Below, one piece after another: positions 31,447 through 39,296 of a stretch of DNA of 42,167 nucleotides; the stretch's first letter is position 1; each line of letters begins with the position of its first letter. A program made the position numbers and the translations under genes. Under the pieces are notes generated by a model. The model saw nothing but the letters and a program-made list of their open reading frames with translations, was not told where the DNA came from and ran no database searches. Source of the stretch: Dehalococcoidales bacterium (lineage in GTDB: Bacteria > Chloroflexota > Dehalococcoidia > Dehalococcoidales > GCA-2688105); NCBI GenBank assembly GCA_002688105.1, contig NZBQ01000009.1, positions 21,389-63,555 on the forward strand, written 5' to 3'.

Positions 31447-32724
31447 TTACCACTCTATCCATCCGGTATCAACCGGACCTTCTCCTGCCCAGATCGTCTT
31501 GCCCGTTTTAGCATGAACGATAGAGATGGCACCAGTGGGGCAAATCCCGGCACAGAATCCACAACCCACGCACTCCACGTCATCTACCCCAATTTCGTCC
31601 TTATCTTTATCGGCACTTATAGCATCATGAATGCAGGTGATAACACACTGCATGCAGAAGTTACATTTGCCAACATCAAACTCAGGCAGAACAGGAGTGG
31701 ATACACTCTTTAGATCCAGCATTGCCTCTTCATGAGGAACATCTTTATATAGCTTCAGCTGAGGCAAAAGCTTACCTTTAAAGTCATTGATGCTGTTATA
31801 TCCTTTTCTCTCCATAAAGGCTTCAATTCCGTTAAGGATTTCGGGGAACACTCGCGCACCCTTAAAATATAGCGAAGAAACCATCTGAACCGTCGGACAG
31901 CCGAGAAGAATGTACTCGAGAGCATCCTCTGTCTTGAAAATGCCACCGCAGCCTGATACTTCAAGGTCACAGGCTTGTTTGATCTGAGCCACTTTGGCAA
32001 TTCCCCACCACTTCAAAGATGGCCCGGGAATATAACCGACCAGGGTGTTTGCTCCCCTGATTACTTCATTCTCCACATCAATTGAAAAGCCTCCAGGTGC
32101 ATTGACCGCCGTGCAGAAATCAGCCCCACCGTCCCTCTGAGCAATAACAGCTATCCTATCAAGCCTTCTAATGGTAGGTGAAAGTTTAATGCCGACGGGA
32201 ATATTTACTGCCTTCTTTACCGCGGCAGTCAGCCTGGCGGTAATCCCGGGGTCTTCTCCAAGCTCAATTTCATCGTAATTATCCGATTCTCCCGGCGCCA
32301 GCGGACAGCCTAAATCCAATTCAATGGCTTCAACCCCAGCCGCTTCTACCAACTGGGCTAACTCGCCCCAATCATCTAAGTCTGCCCCCCGACCAACAAT
32401 ACTCTGTATCCACCTGGCATTGTATTTCTGGCATATTTCCTTGAATCTTGGAGCCTCTTCTTTAGCCCAAACATCCGGGGGTATGGTGCTTAACAATTCC
32501 CCCTCTGTCATGGCTCCTTTTAGGCCATGCCTGCTTAACGGATAAAAGGTCGGCCTAATATAACTGCGTAACTTTGGGTCAGATGTTACCGTTTTGGCGA
32601 GTACACCGCCAGCCCCGGCTTTCAGCCATTTCTCGGTAACCTTCGCCCACTCGGTTATACCGGCACAACCGGCAATCAGCGGATTTTTAAAGGTCAATCC
32701 TACCATTCTCGTCTTTAGTGACAA
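31447..32724 (-). CDS. preA: PreA-like dihydropyrimidine dehydrogenase subunit (FMN barrel plus 2x[4Fe-4S])
   Basis: 425 residues. A dihydroorotate-dehydrogenase-like FMN barrel (1-345; LTFKNPLIAGCAG, IELDLGCPLAPG, GIKLSPTI, SGCGGIFKTEDALEYI) is fused to a C-terminal ferredoxin domain with CNFCMQCVITC and CVGCGFCAGICP. This is the PreA layout, not PyrD. It would reduce uracil or thymine, or a similar ring, with electrons through the clusters. TTG 32724 lies six bases after AGGGGAG and gives the family N-terminus; the ATG-type start at 32778 has no ribosome site. The usual PreT partner is not adjacent, so another electron donor is expected. Active-site Cys cannot be confirmed by eye. Confidence 0.8.
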   Translation of the reverse strand: MSLKTRMVGLTFKNPLIAGCAGITEWAKVTEKWLKAGAGGVLAKTVTSDPKLRSYIRPTFYPLSRHGLKGAMTEGELLSTIPPDVWAKEEAPRFKEICQKYNARWIQSIVGRGADLDDWGELAQLVEAAGVEAIELDLGCPLAPGESDNYDEIELGEDPGITARLTAAVKKAVNIPVGIKLSPTIRRLDRIAVIAQRDGGADFCTAVNAPGGFSIDVENEVIRGANTLVGYIPGPSLKWWGIAKVAQIKQACDLEVSGCGGIFKTEDALEYILLGCPTVQMVSSLYFKGARVFPEILNGIEAFMERKGYNSINDFKGKLLPQLKLYKDVPHEEAMLDLKSVSTPVLPEFDVGKCNFCMQCVITCIHDAISADKDKDEIGVDDVECVGCGFCAGICPTGAISIVHAKTGKTIWAGEGPVDTGWIEW

Positions 32725-32802
32725 CTTAACTCCCCTTTCTTTTTCGAGATAAAGAAATCGCATTATACCCAGAGACACATATTAGTCTCGCAATAATGAA
32801 AT

Positions 32803-33732
32803 TTAGACTTCTCCCTTGATGTAAGGGACAGCCAACTTCCTAGGCGGAACAGCTTTCCTCACCACACCGACTATACCGACTAAGACAATTACGGTTACAA
32901 CATAGGGCAACATAAGGAGTAGCGGGAACGGGACAGGAACTCCTGCCGCCTGCAGCTGCATCTGTAGGGCATCAATAAAAGCAAACAGAAGTGAACCACC
33001 AAGTATACCCCACGGGTTCCACCCGCCGAAGATGACAATACAAAGAGCTATAAATCCACGGCCGGCGGTCATATTCTCACTGAATCTATGTAATACTGCT
33101 AATGGTAGATATGCCCCACCAAATCCTGACATGGCACCAGTGATAAGAACACTGAGGTAACGCATTTTGGGGACACTGTATCCAGCCATATCAACTGCTA
33201 ATGGGTTCTCCCCCGTTGCTCTAACAAGTAAACCAAAGCGTGTCCGGAACATAATAAGGGCAAAAACGACAACCAAAAGCATGGCAATGTAAAACAGGAC
33301 ATTCTGCTGGAAGATGACTGGACCGATTCCAGGGAGGTCGCTCAGCACTGGTATTTGAACAGATGCAAAACCATCTAGAGGGTCCGTGATGCCCACTGTT
33401 CTAAATATAAAGGAACTAATTCCCATACTAAACAGCCATATGGCTATGCCACTGATTATCTGGTTAGTTTTAAATGTTATCGACAAACAGGCGTGGACTA
33501 GACTGAGCGCCGCACCGGCCAGCATTCCTATAACTATGCCAAACCACACATTGCCGGTAGTAACCGCCGCAAGGTATGAGGCTACAGCACCCATTAACAT
33601 ATATCCTTCAACACCTACGTTATATACTCCAGACCGCTCTGAAACTGCCTCACCCAACGACGGAACGAGCAAAGCAAAACTCATCCGTAGGGTAGCCGCT
33701 AACACCGGGATTATAAGTGGGTAAAAATCCAT
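32803..33732 (-). CDS. BMP-type ABC importer permease (nucleoside family), second permease
   Basis: 309 residues, about eight to ten membrane helices, BPD_transp_2 family. The conserved segment GVYNVGVEGYMLMGAVASY is at about 36-54. ATG 33732 has GGGAGGGG at proper spacing; TTG 33756 upstream is less likely. It lies four bases after the first permease's stop. It forms the membrane channel with the preceding gene. The substrate is most likely a nucleoside or purine-like base, as for the family. Confidence 0.88.
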   Translation of the reverse strand: MDFYPLIIPVLAATLRMSFALLVPSLGEAVSERSGVYNVGVEGYMLMGAVASYLAAVTTGNVWFGIVIGMLAGAALSLVHACLSITFKTNQIISGIAIWLFSMGISSFIFRTVGITDPLDGFASVQIPVLSDLPGIGPVIFQQNVLFYIAMLLVVVFALIMFRTRFGLLVRATGENPLAVDMAGYSVPKMRYLSVLITGAMSGFGGAYLPLAVLHRFSENMTAGRGFIALCIVIFGGWNPWGILGGSLLFAFIDALQMQLQAAGVPVPFPLLLMLPYVVTVIVLVGIVGVVRKAVPPRKLAVPYIKGEV

Positions 33733-33760
33733 ATATCTACCCCTCCCTTTTAACAATCAG

Positions 33761-34825
33761 TTAATCATGATGAATCTTAAATAGATTTTCAAAGCGTTGC
33801 TCTAGGAATGGCAGTAGCACCAAAGCCAACATAATGACAGCCACTAATACATGAACCACGGTAACATCAAGGCCAAGACTTGACTGAACATAATGGCTCC
33901 CAGATAATAACCCTCCCAGGAATATCGCCATAATCACTGCCCCCAGAGGATGCAACCTTCCAACAAAAGCAACTACTATGGCTAGAAACCCGTAACTAAC
34001 AGAAATATTATCTGCCAGCACATGGAAAATCCCTGATACCTGAGCCATCCCGGCAATACCAGACAGACCACCACTTAAAATCATAGAAGTTACAACAATT
34101 TTCCTAACCGGTATACCACCATACAATGCTGTATCAGGATTTACACCTACAGCTTTAATATGATAGCCGTAGGTACTCTTTTGCAAAATGAACCAGACCA
34201 CTACTGCCAGTACCAAGGCTATTATGAATCCCGCATGTGCGCCAGTTCCCGGCAGTATTGGCAGCCAGGCGGTAGGCCATATTTGTTCACTTACCGGAAA
34301 ACCGGCCGCAGTAGTTGACCTCCACGGAAACTTTATCAAATAAGATACAAACCATACAGCAATGAAAACCATGAGTAGAGAAGTGATGATTTCGTTGGTA
34401 TTGAATCTGGCTCGTAAATATCCAGGTATTGCTCCCCATACCGCCCCAAAAATGAAGGCAAATATAACCATTAAGAGAATCTGCAACGGCCCGGGTATAC
34501 TGGGAACAAAATATCCGGCTATAAGAGCCCCTACTGCTCCCATATACAATTGCCCTTCAGCACCTATGTTCCATATTCCAGCCCTGAATACCAGTAAAAG
34601 TCCTAAAGCACAAAATAGAAGAGGGGTCGCCTGATTTAGCGCCTGACCTAGCCTATGTAAACTCCCAAAGCCTCCGCTAAACAAGCCCAAAAACACTTCT
34701 CCGGGATTGAACCCGGAAATAGCAACTAAAATTGAAGTAATCCCAAATGCTACAGCAAACACGATTAATAAAGGGATTACCTTGCTAAGATAATAGCCCC
34801 GCCTTGGGGATAAACGTAATCTCAC
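33761..34825 (-). CDS. BMP-type ABC importer permease (nucleoside family), first permease
   Basis: 354 residues, about ten membrane helices, BPD_transp_2 family. It starts with a basic cytoplasmic segment (RLRLSPRRGYYLSK), then the first helix (about 16-38). The family signature GIWNIGAEGQLYMGAVGA is at about 83-100. The GTG start at 34825 is two bases after the ATPase gene's stop, with GAGG upstream. Confidence 0.88.
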   Translation of the reverse strand: MRLRLSPRRGYYLSKVIPLLIVFAVAFGITSILVAISGFNPGEVFLGLFSGGFGSLHRLGQALNQATPLLFCALGLLLVFRAGIWNIGAEGQLYMGAVGALIAGYFVPSIPGPLQILLMVIFAFIFGAVWGAIPGYLRARFNTNEIITSLLMVFIAVWFVSYLIKFPWRSTTAAGFPVSEQIWPTAWLPILPGTGAHAGFIIALVLAVVVWFILQKSTYGYHIKAVGVNPDTALYGGIPVRKIVVTSMILSGGLSGIAGMAQVSGIFHVLADNISVSYGFLAIVVAFVGRLHPLGAVIMAIFLGGLLSGSHYVQSSLGLDVTVVHVLVAVIMLALVLLPFLEQRFENLFKIHHD

Positions 34826-34827
34826 TG

Positions 34828-36360
34828 CTAGCCCTCACCTCCTCCACCGCCAACCATCAGTCTTTCTATCTCACTTCTATTAATTTTGTCGTGGGGGAAC
34901 ATCGTCATTTTCCCCTCAAACATAACTCCAACCCTATCGGATAATCTCAAAACCTCATCCAGGTCATAAGAGACTAATAAAGTCGCTTTCCCATTTTCTC
35001 TCTGCTCTACTAGTCTCTCATTCACAAACTCAACAGTTTTGGCATCCAAGCCTCTGACCGGTTGGGCAGCAATTATAAGCTCCGGCTCCCAGGCGAATTC
35101 TCTGGCTAAGACCATCTTCTGTAGATTCCCGCCTGATAAATGCCTGGCTAGCGCATCTATTCCCCTCGTTATCACATTATACTTTTTGACCTGCTTTTCA
35201 GCGAAGCTCCTGATGGGAAGAAAATTCAAAAACGGGAAACGATTGGAAAGAAATCTGTAGATAAAAGGAGGCTTATCTTCTCGTCCCAGGATTAGATTCT
35301 CGCTAATGGCCAAATCACTAAACGAGCCCATCTTCATCCGCTCCTCGGGGATATGCGCCATTCCCATCTCCCTCCGAGCTTTTGGCGAGTAATTGGTTAC
35401 CTCTTTCCCTTTGAACAATATACTGCCTTCTTCAACTTTGCGCAGGCCAGTAATAGCCTCAATCAGCTCTTTCTGACCATTACCAGCTACACCAGCTACA
35501 CCCACAATCTCGCCTTTTAAGACATTAAAGGATATTTCTTTAATCCTGGTTAGCCTCCGAACATCCTTGACATGCAAATTTTTTACCTCTAAAACTGGGG
35601 ATCTATCCTTGGCGGCTATTGGCTTATATTCCCGAACAGTTACCTTTCCCCCAAACATTGCCTCAACCAATCCGGCATGAGTTGCGCCCTTGGCATCCTG
35701 CTCTGAGACAATCTTCCCATCTCTTAAAATTGTTATCCGGTCGGTGAGGAGTGCTTCCATCAATTTATGGGTAATAAATATAACCGATTTTCCTTGGCTG
35801 GTCATTGAGCGCAGTATCTTGAACAATTCCTCTGTCTCCTGAGAAGTAAGAACAGCCGTTGGCTCATCCAGAATGAGGATTTCCGCACCTTGGTAAAGGG
35901 CTTTAAGGATTTCGACACGCTGTTGCTCTCCCACCGATAGCTCCTCTACCTTTGCCTGTGCTTCTATGTGAAAGCCACAACTTTCTGCCAGAGCTAACAC
36001 CCTCCTCCGGGTTTCTTTCTCATCGATTAGAACGTTTCTGGCAGGAATATCTCCAAGAACAATATTCTCGCTGACGGTGAGCGGCAGAACCAAACTAAAG
36101 TGCTGAGATACCATCCCTATTTTCTGATTTATGGCATCTCTAGGGGACCTCAGCTTCATCTTTTGGCCTCTGATGTATAGCGCCCCTTCATCTGGCTGCC
36201 ATAAGCCGTAAAGAACGTTCATTAGAGTTGTCTTGCCGGCGCCATTCTCACCAAGCAGAGAATGTATCTCCCCCTCCTCCACCTGGAGAGTAATATTATC
36301 ATTAGCTACTAACTCTCCAAACCGTTTAACAATGTTCTCCATTTTCAGAATTGGTGCCAT
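34828..36360 (-). CDS. BMP-type ABC importer ATPase, two ABC domains
   Basis: 510 residues. The first ABC domain is canonical: Walker A GENGAGKT (37-44), signature LSVGEQQRVEIL and Walker B LILDEPTAVLT. The second has the degenerate P-loop GVAGNGQKEL and intact signature LSGGNLQKMVLAREF, the usual asymmetry of RbsA/YufO-type ATPases. ATG 36360 lies five bases after GGAGG; TTG 36372 is the upstream alternative. It couples ATP hydrolysis to the two permeases immediately downstream. Confidence 0.92.
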   Translation of the reverse strand: MAPILKMENIVKRFGELVANDNITLQVEEGEIHSLLGENGAGKTTLMNVLYGLWQPDEGALYIRGQKMKLRSPRDAINQKIGMVSQHFSLVLPLTVSENIVLGDIPARNVLIDEKETRRRVLALAESCGFHIEAQAKVEELSVGEQQRVEILKALYQGAEILILDEPTAVLTSQETEELFKILRSMTSQGKSVIFITHKLMEALLTDRITILRDGKIVSEQDAKGATHAGLVEAMFGGKVTVREYKPIAAKDRSPVLEVKNLHVKDVRRLTRIKEISFNVLKGEIVGVAGVAGNGQKELIEAITGLRKVEEGSILFKGKEVTNYSPKARREMGMAHIPEERMKMGSFSDLAISENLILGREDKPPFIYRFLSNRFPFLNFLPIRSFAEKQVKKYNVITRGIDALARHLSGGNLQKMVLAREFAWEPELIIAAQPVRGLDAKTVEFVNERLVEQRENGKATLLVSYDLDEVLRLSDRVGVMFEGKMTMFPHDKINRSEIERLMVGGGGGEG

Positions 36361-36673
36361 CTCACCCTCCAAACCAGCCTCATAGATATCTCCTCTGACG
36401 AAAGTTCTAATCTATTTACCATACTGAAGTCTGAATCCGCTCGACAGAATTATCTATAAAACTGCCATTACATATTTTACCCTACATCACATCGCACACC
36501 GACATACCCGCACTTTCTATGGCGTGCAGTCTATAAGTCAAATTACGCACCAAGTTCGCATCTCCAGGCAACCCTTGGGCAAGTCCTAAGACCTGCCCAA
36601 GAATCACCCCTTCTCCTCCCCTTTCCCTAGAGTAGAGAGGATAAAGTAAAGCCGACTACGAAGTGATCAAAGT
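36361..36673. other. 313-base intercistronic region between the binding protein and ATPase genes
   Basis: No gene is visible. On the minus strand a promoter-like pair TTGACT (36541-36536), a 16-base spacer and TAGAAA (36519-36514) could drive the ATPase-permease part separately. A strong hairpin at 36574-36601 is listed on its own. Confidence 0.4.
36574..36601 (-). other. Stem-loop downstream of the binding-protein gene
   Basis: CTTGGGCA (36574-36581) and TGCCCAAG (36594-36601) form a perfect 8-bp stem with a 12-base loop and no T run on the minus strand. It lies 73 bases after the stop of the solute-binding protein; such elements often stabilise that message relative to the transporter genes. 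Confidence 0.5.
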
Positions 36674-37834
36674 TCAGGGTAATTCTATGCCTAGTTCTTC
36701 AGCAGATGGTATATCGTAGTCATCAGGCCATACGGTCCCTATATAGTTTAGGGTTCTTAGCGACGGGACGTGTATCACCTCGGTGGCGATAGCCTCGGTG
36801 AGTTTGTCAGCTACAGCCGCGATTTCATCTGACACATTACTCACTGGAGCGATAGCTGGCCAGCCTTGTATGAGGGAATAATTAGAGGCCGTATGCGTAA
36901 TGGTGCCAGATCTGTAGTCCAGTAAGGCGCGTTCTGCCAAGAGATAATGGTCCAGAAGAACACTGGTTAGGATTATGTCAGGCGCCATGTCATGTTGATC
37001 ACGGACAACTCCTACAAACCATTTATTTTCCTCTTGGGCGGCCTTAAGAACTCCTAAGCCAGACTCATCGGCGTACTGAAAAATCACATCAGCACCCGTG
37101 GCAATCATCGCTTGGGCACTCTCATAGCCCTTCTCTGGGTCAATCCAACTGCCAACCACCATGAACTCCACTTGTATATCCGGATTAACCCACTTAGCCC
37201 CCAACTCCATACCGGTACCACACCTAATTAGCTCCGGATAATCAACGCCAACAACCAGGCCAATATGTTGGGCCTCTGACTTCATAGCGGCGATAGCTCC
37301 AGCTATGAAATAACCCTGTTCCTCTCTCCGGTCATAACCAGCAACATTACGTGGCAGCAGAGCAATCACCCCGGCATCAGAACCAGGTACAGCATACCAG
37401 GTATCCGGGTATTTAGGGGAAACCGCTTTCATAGCCTCACCCCAGGTTTGGCCGGAATCAGTGTAAAGAAGCTCAGTCCCCAACTCCCCTTGTACCTCCA
37501 GGAACGTAGGAAAATCACCCCAGGGAACCAAATCAGTAAAGGTGATATCAACTATATCCCCATACCTATCCTGGAGATATAGGTAAGCTTCGTAAATACC
37601 TTGAGACCAGGCGCCATCTGTCCTCGACCCAATGGTGGCGACGGCCACCGTGGTCTTCTCAACTTCCGGGACCGGGGCCGGTGCTGGCGCTGGGGCCGGG
37701 GCCGGTGCTGGGGCCGGTGCTGGCGCTGGGGCCGGGGCCGGTGCCGGGGCCGGTGCTGGAGCGGCACAACCAGCAATAGCTAATCCCGTTACCACTACCA
37801 CTGCAATCAGTAGCATTACCATTCTATTTTTCAT
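36674..37834 (-). CDS. BMP-family substrate-binding lipoprotein
   Basis: 386 residues. An N-terminal signal with lipobox IAGC (Cys23) is followed by a long Ala-Pro repeat (about 24-54), then the BMP/PnrA-like periplasmic-binding fold from about residue 62. Family segments include VATIGSRTDGAWSQGIYEAY, GADVIFQYADESGLGVLKAA and GVDYPELIRCGTGMELGA. It binds the ligand outside the membrane and delivers it to the two permeases. The Ala-Pro linker is a spacer that lifts the domain from the membrane. TAGGAGG lies nine bases before the ATG. First gene of the transporter operon. Confidence 0.9.
   Translation of the reverse strand: MKNRMVMLLIAVVVVTGLAIAGCAAPAPAPAPAPAPAPAPAPAPAPAPAPAPAPVPEVEKTTVAVATIGSRTDGAWSQGIYEAYLYLQDRYGDIVDITFTDLVPWGDFPTFLEVQGELGTELLYTDSGQTWGEAMKAVSPKYPDTWYAVPGSDAGVIALLPRNVAGYDRREEQGYFIAGAIAAMKSEAQHIGLVVGVDYPELIRCGTGMELGAKWVNPDIQVEFMVVGSWIDPEKGYESAQAMIATGADVIFQYADESGLGVLKAAQEENKWFVGVVRDQHDMAPDIILTSVLLDHYLLAERALLDYRSGTITHTASNYSLIQGWPAIAPVSNVSDEIAAVADKLTEAIATEVIHVPSLRTLNYIGTVWPDDYDIPSAEELGIELP
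37681..37752. repeat. Two 36-bp tandem repeats in the Ala-Pro linker
   Basis: 37681-37716 and 37717-37752 are the same 36-base unit with a single mismatch (37709 T versus 37745 C). Each unit codes for six Ala-Pro pairs, and the flanks contain further partial 12-base units. Confidence 0.85.
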
Positions 37835-37981
37835 TTATTGTAACCTCCTATTCTTCCCGTAGTACCACATAGAACTGAAACTCGTCTTACTCTTCCTATA
37901 GGCACCCACCTCCTTCATAATGAGATTATCAATTAAGCGTTACAACAGACTTAAAATAGTTTCCACCAAATTTACCTAGAC

Positions 37982-38011
37982 ACGATACATTAAGAATACA
38001 AAACAAGTCAA
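37982..38011 (-). promoter_or_regulatory. Candidate promoter for the ABC importer operon
   Basis: On the minus strand TTGACT (38011-38006), an 18-base spacer and TATCGT (37987-37982) lie about 150 bases before the binding-protein ATG. A well-formed AAGGAGG occurs at 37909-37915 in the leader without a matching gene. Confidence 0.35.
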
Positions 38012-38030
38012 GTCCAAACCTACGAATTTT

Positions 38031-39263
38031 TCAGTCTTTCTTGGAAGTTCCTTTCATCATTTCATCAAACAACATTACTGCCTTCTCCGAGAAAGCCGGG
38101 TCATTGATAGTCATATCCAGTTCAATAAACCTAACTGCGCTAGGATTTATCTTTTCCCTTATTACCTCAATGAATCTCCGACGACCTTCAGGGTCATGCA
38201 TCGGTGTCCCCTCTTCATCCAGCCGGGAAAAACTCCGAAGCGGGATTAGTAAAACGACAGGCCCTTTTGCTTTGTTTAGCCTCTCCGCCATTATCTCGGC
38301 TATTTCCACCTTCTCTTCTTGGCTAACCGGCACCTGAGCCGTCAAAGGATTGTGCCATCTAACCTCTCGGTTCTTATATTTCGCTGGCAGGGTATCTATG
38401 GCTCCGTTCCACTGGAACCAACTTATAGCACCCGGAGCAACAACCTGCGGAATACCCGTTTCACCGGCCGCCGTTAACTTCTCGTCACCGCCTTTAATCA
38501 CGCCACCACACACATAATTGGCTATCTCAAACATCGTGAAATCCAGTATGCCATCAATGTGTCCCTGTCTGATGAGAGTCTCGCAAGTCTTCATCCCTAT
38601 GGAATGGAAGACCGCCGGGTCATACCCCCTCTCAATAAGCATGTCCGAGCAATAATCGACGTGAGAAAATGCCGATGCACCCAGCGTGGTTATCGCTACC
38701 AACGGCTTCTCATCCTTTTCCTCCTGCTGGGTTTCCACCATGCCGCTTATCGCTCCAGCCGCCCTCCTCAATACCATCTTCGTTACTCTGTCCACACCAC
38801 ACGAATGCGTAACCGATTGCATCATTACCTGGTCCATCGCCACCGACTCGGGCGTCACCAATGCCGTATAGGTTATCGTCGATACCATTAACTTCGGGAT
38901 ATTAAACGGAAGCTCCTTCATCACCTTCAAACAAAGGGATGTCCCCATAGACCCACCAAGTCCAACTATGCCATCCAACTTTCCACCCGAAAGTAGCCTC
39001 TGAATAATATTTGAAGCTCCCTCAGCCATCACCGATATAGCTTCCGCTTCCTCCATGCCGGCAATCTCCTTGATGTCCTTCCCAATCGCCTTAGCTACTT
39101 CCTCATGAGTTACATCAGACTTAAAAGGAGGCTCCTTTAAGGCAGTACAAACATCTACCACTATGGTATTATGACCCCTCTCCCTGATGCGGTCTCTGAT
39201 ATATGCCGCCGCCTTACCTCTGGTATCTAAGGTAGCAATAATGGTGATACTCTTACTTTGCAT
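38031..39263 (-). CDS. UPF0261/Tm-1-like ATP-binding domain protein
   Basis: 410 residues. It begins KSITIIATLDTRGKAAAYIRD, the typical UPF0261 N-terminus. Family segments include GIVGLGGSMGTSLCLKVMKE, MVSTITYTAL and VVAPGAISWFQW, and the C-terminal half carries EGTPMHDPEGRRRFIEVI. The tomato Tm-1 relative binds ATP, but the bacterial role is unknown. Gap to the PEP-dikinase-like gene upstream is 33 bases, so it is probably co-transcribed. ATG 39263 has GAGGGGA nearby. Confidence 0.88.
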   Translation of the reverse strand: MQSKSITIIATLDTRGKAAAYIRDRIRERGHNTIVVDVCTALKEPPFKSDVTHEEVAKAIGKDIKEIAGMEEAEAISVMAEGASNIIQRLLSGGKLDGIVGLGGSMGTSLCLKVMKELPFNIPKLMVSTITYTALVTPESVAMDQVMMQSVTHSCGVDRVTKMVLRRAAGAISGMVETQQEEKDEKPLVAITTLGASAFSHVDYCSDMLIERGYDPAVFHSIGMKTCETLIRQGHIDGILDFTMFEIANYVCGGVIKGGDEKLTAAGETGIPQVVAPGAISWFQWNGAIDTLPAKYKNREVRWHNPLTAQVPVSQEEKVEIAEIMAERLNKAKGPVVLLIPLRSFSRLDEEGTPMHDPEGRRRFIEVIREKINPSAVRFIELDMTINDPAFSEKAVMLFDEMMKGTSKKD

Positions 39264-39296
39264 AAGTTATCCCCTCAACTATTTGGCTCTCTTTCT

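Noticed and set aside
31447-32724. Assignment as dihydroorotate dehydrogenase PyrD
   Set aside because: The C-terminal two-cluster ferredoxin domain and the N-terminal family sequence fit PreA; no other pyr genes are nearby.
37601-37862. Gly/Ala- and Arg/Trp-rich frames opposite the binding-protein linker
   Set aside because: Shadows of the GC-rich Ala-Pro tandem repeat; no starts with ribosome sites.
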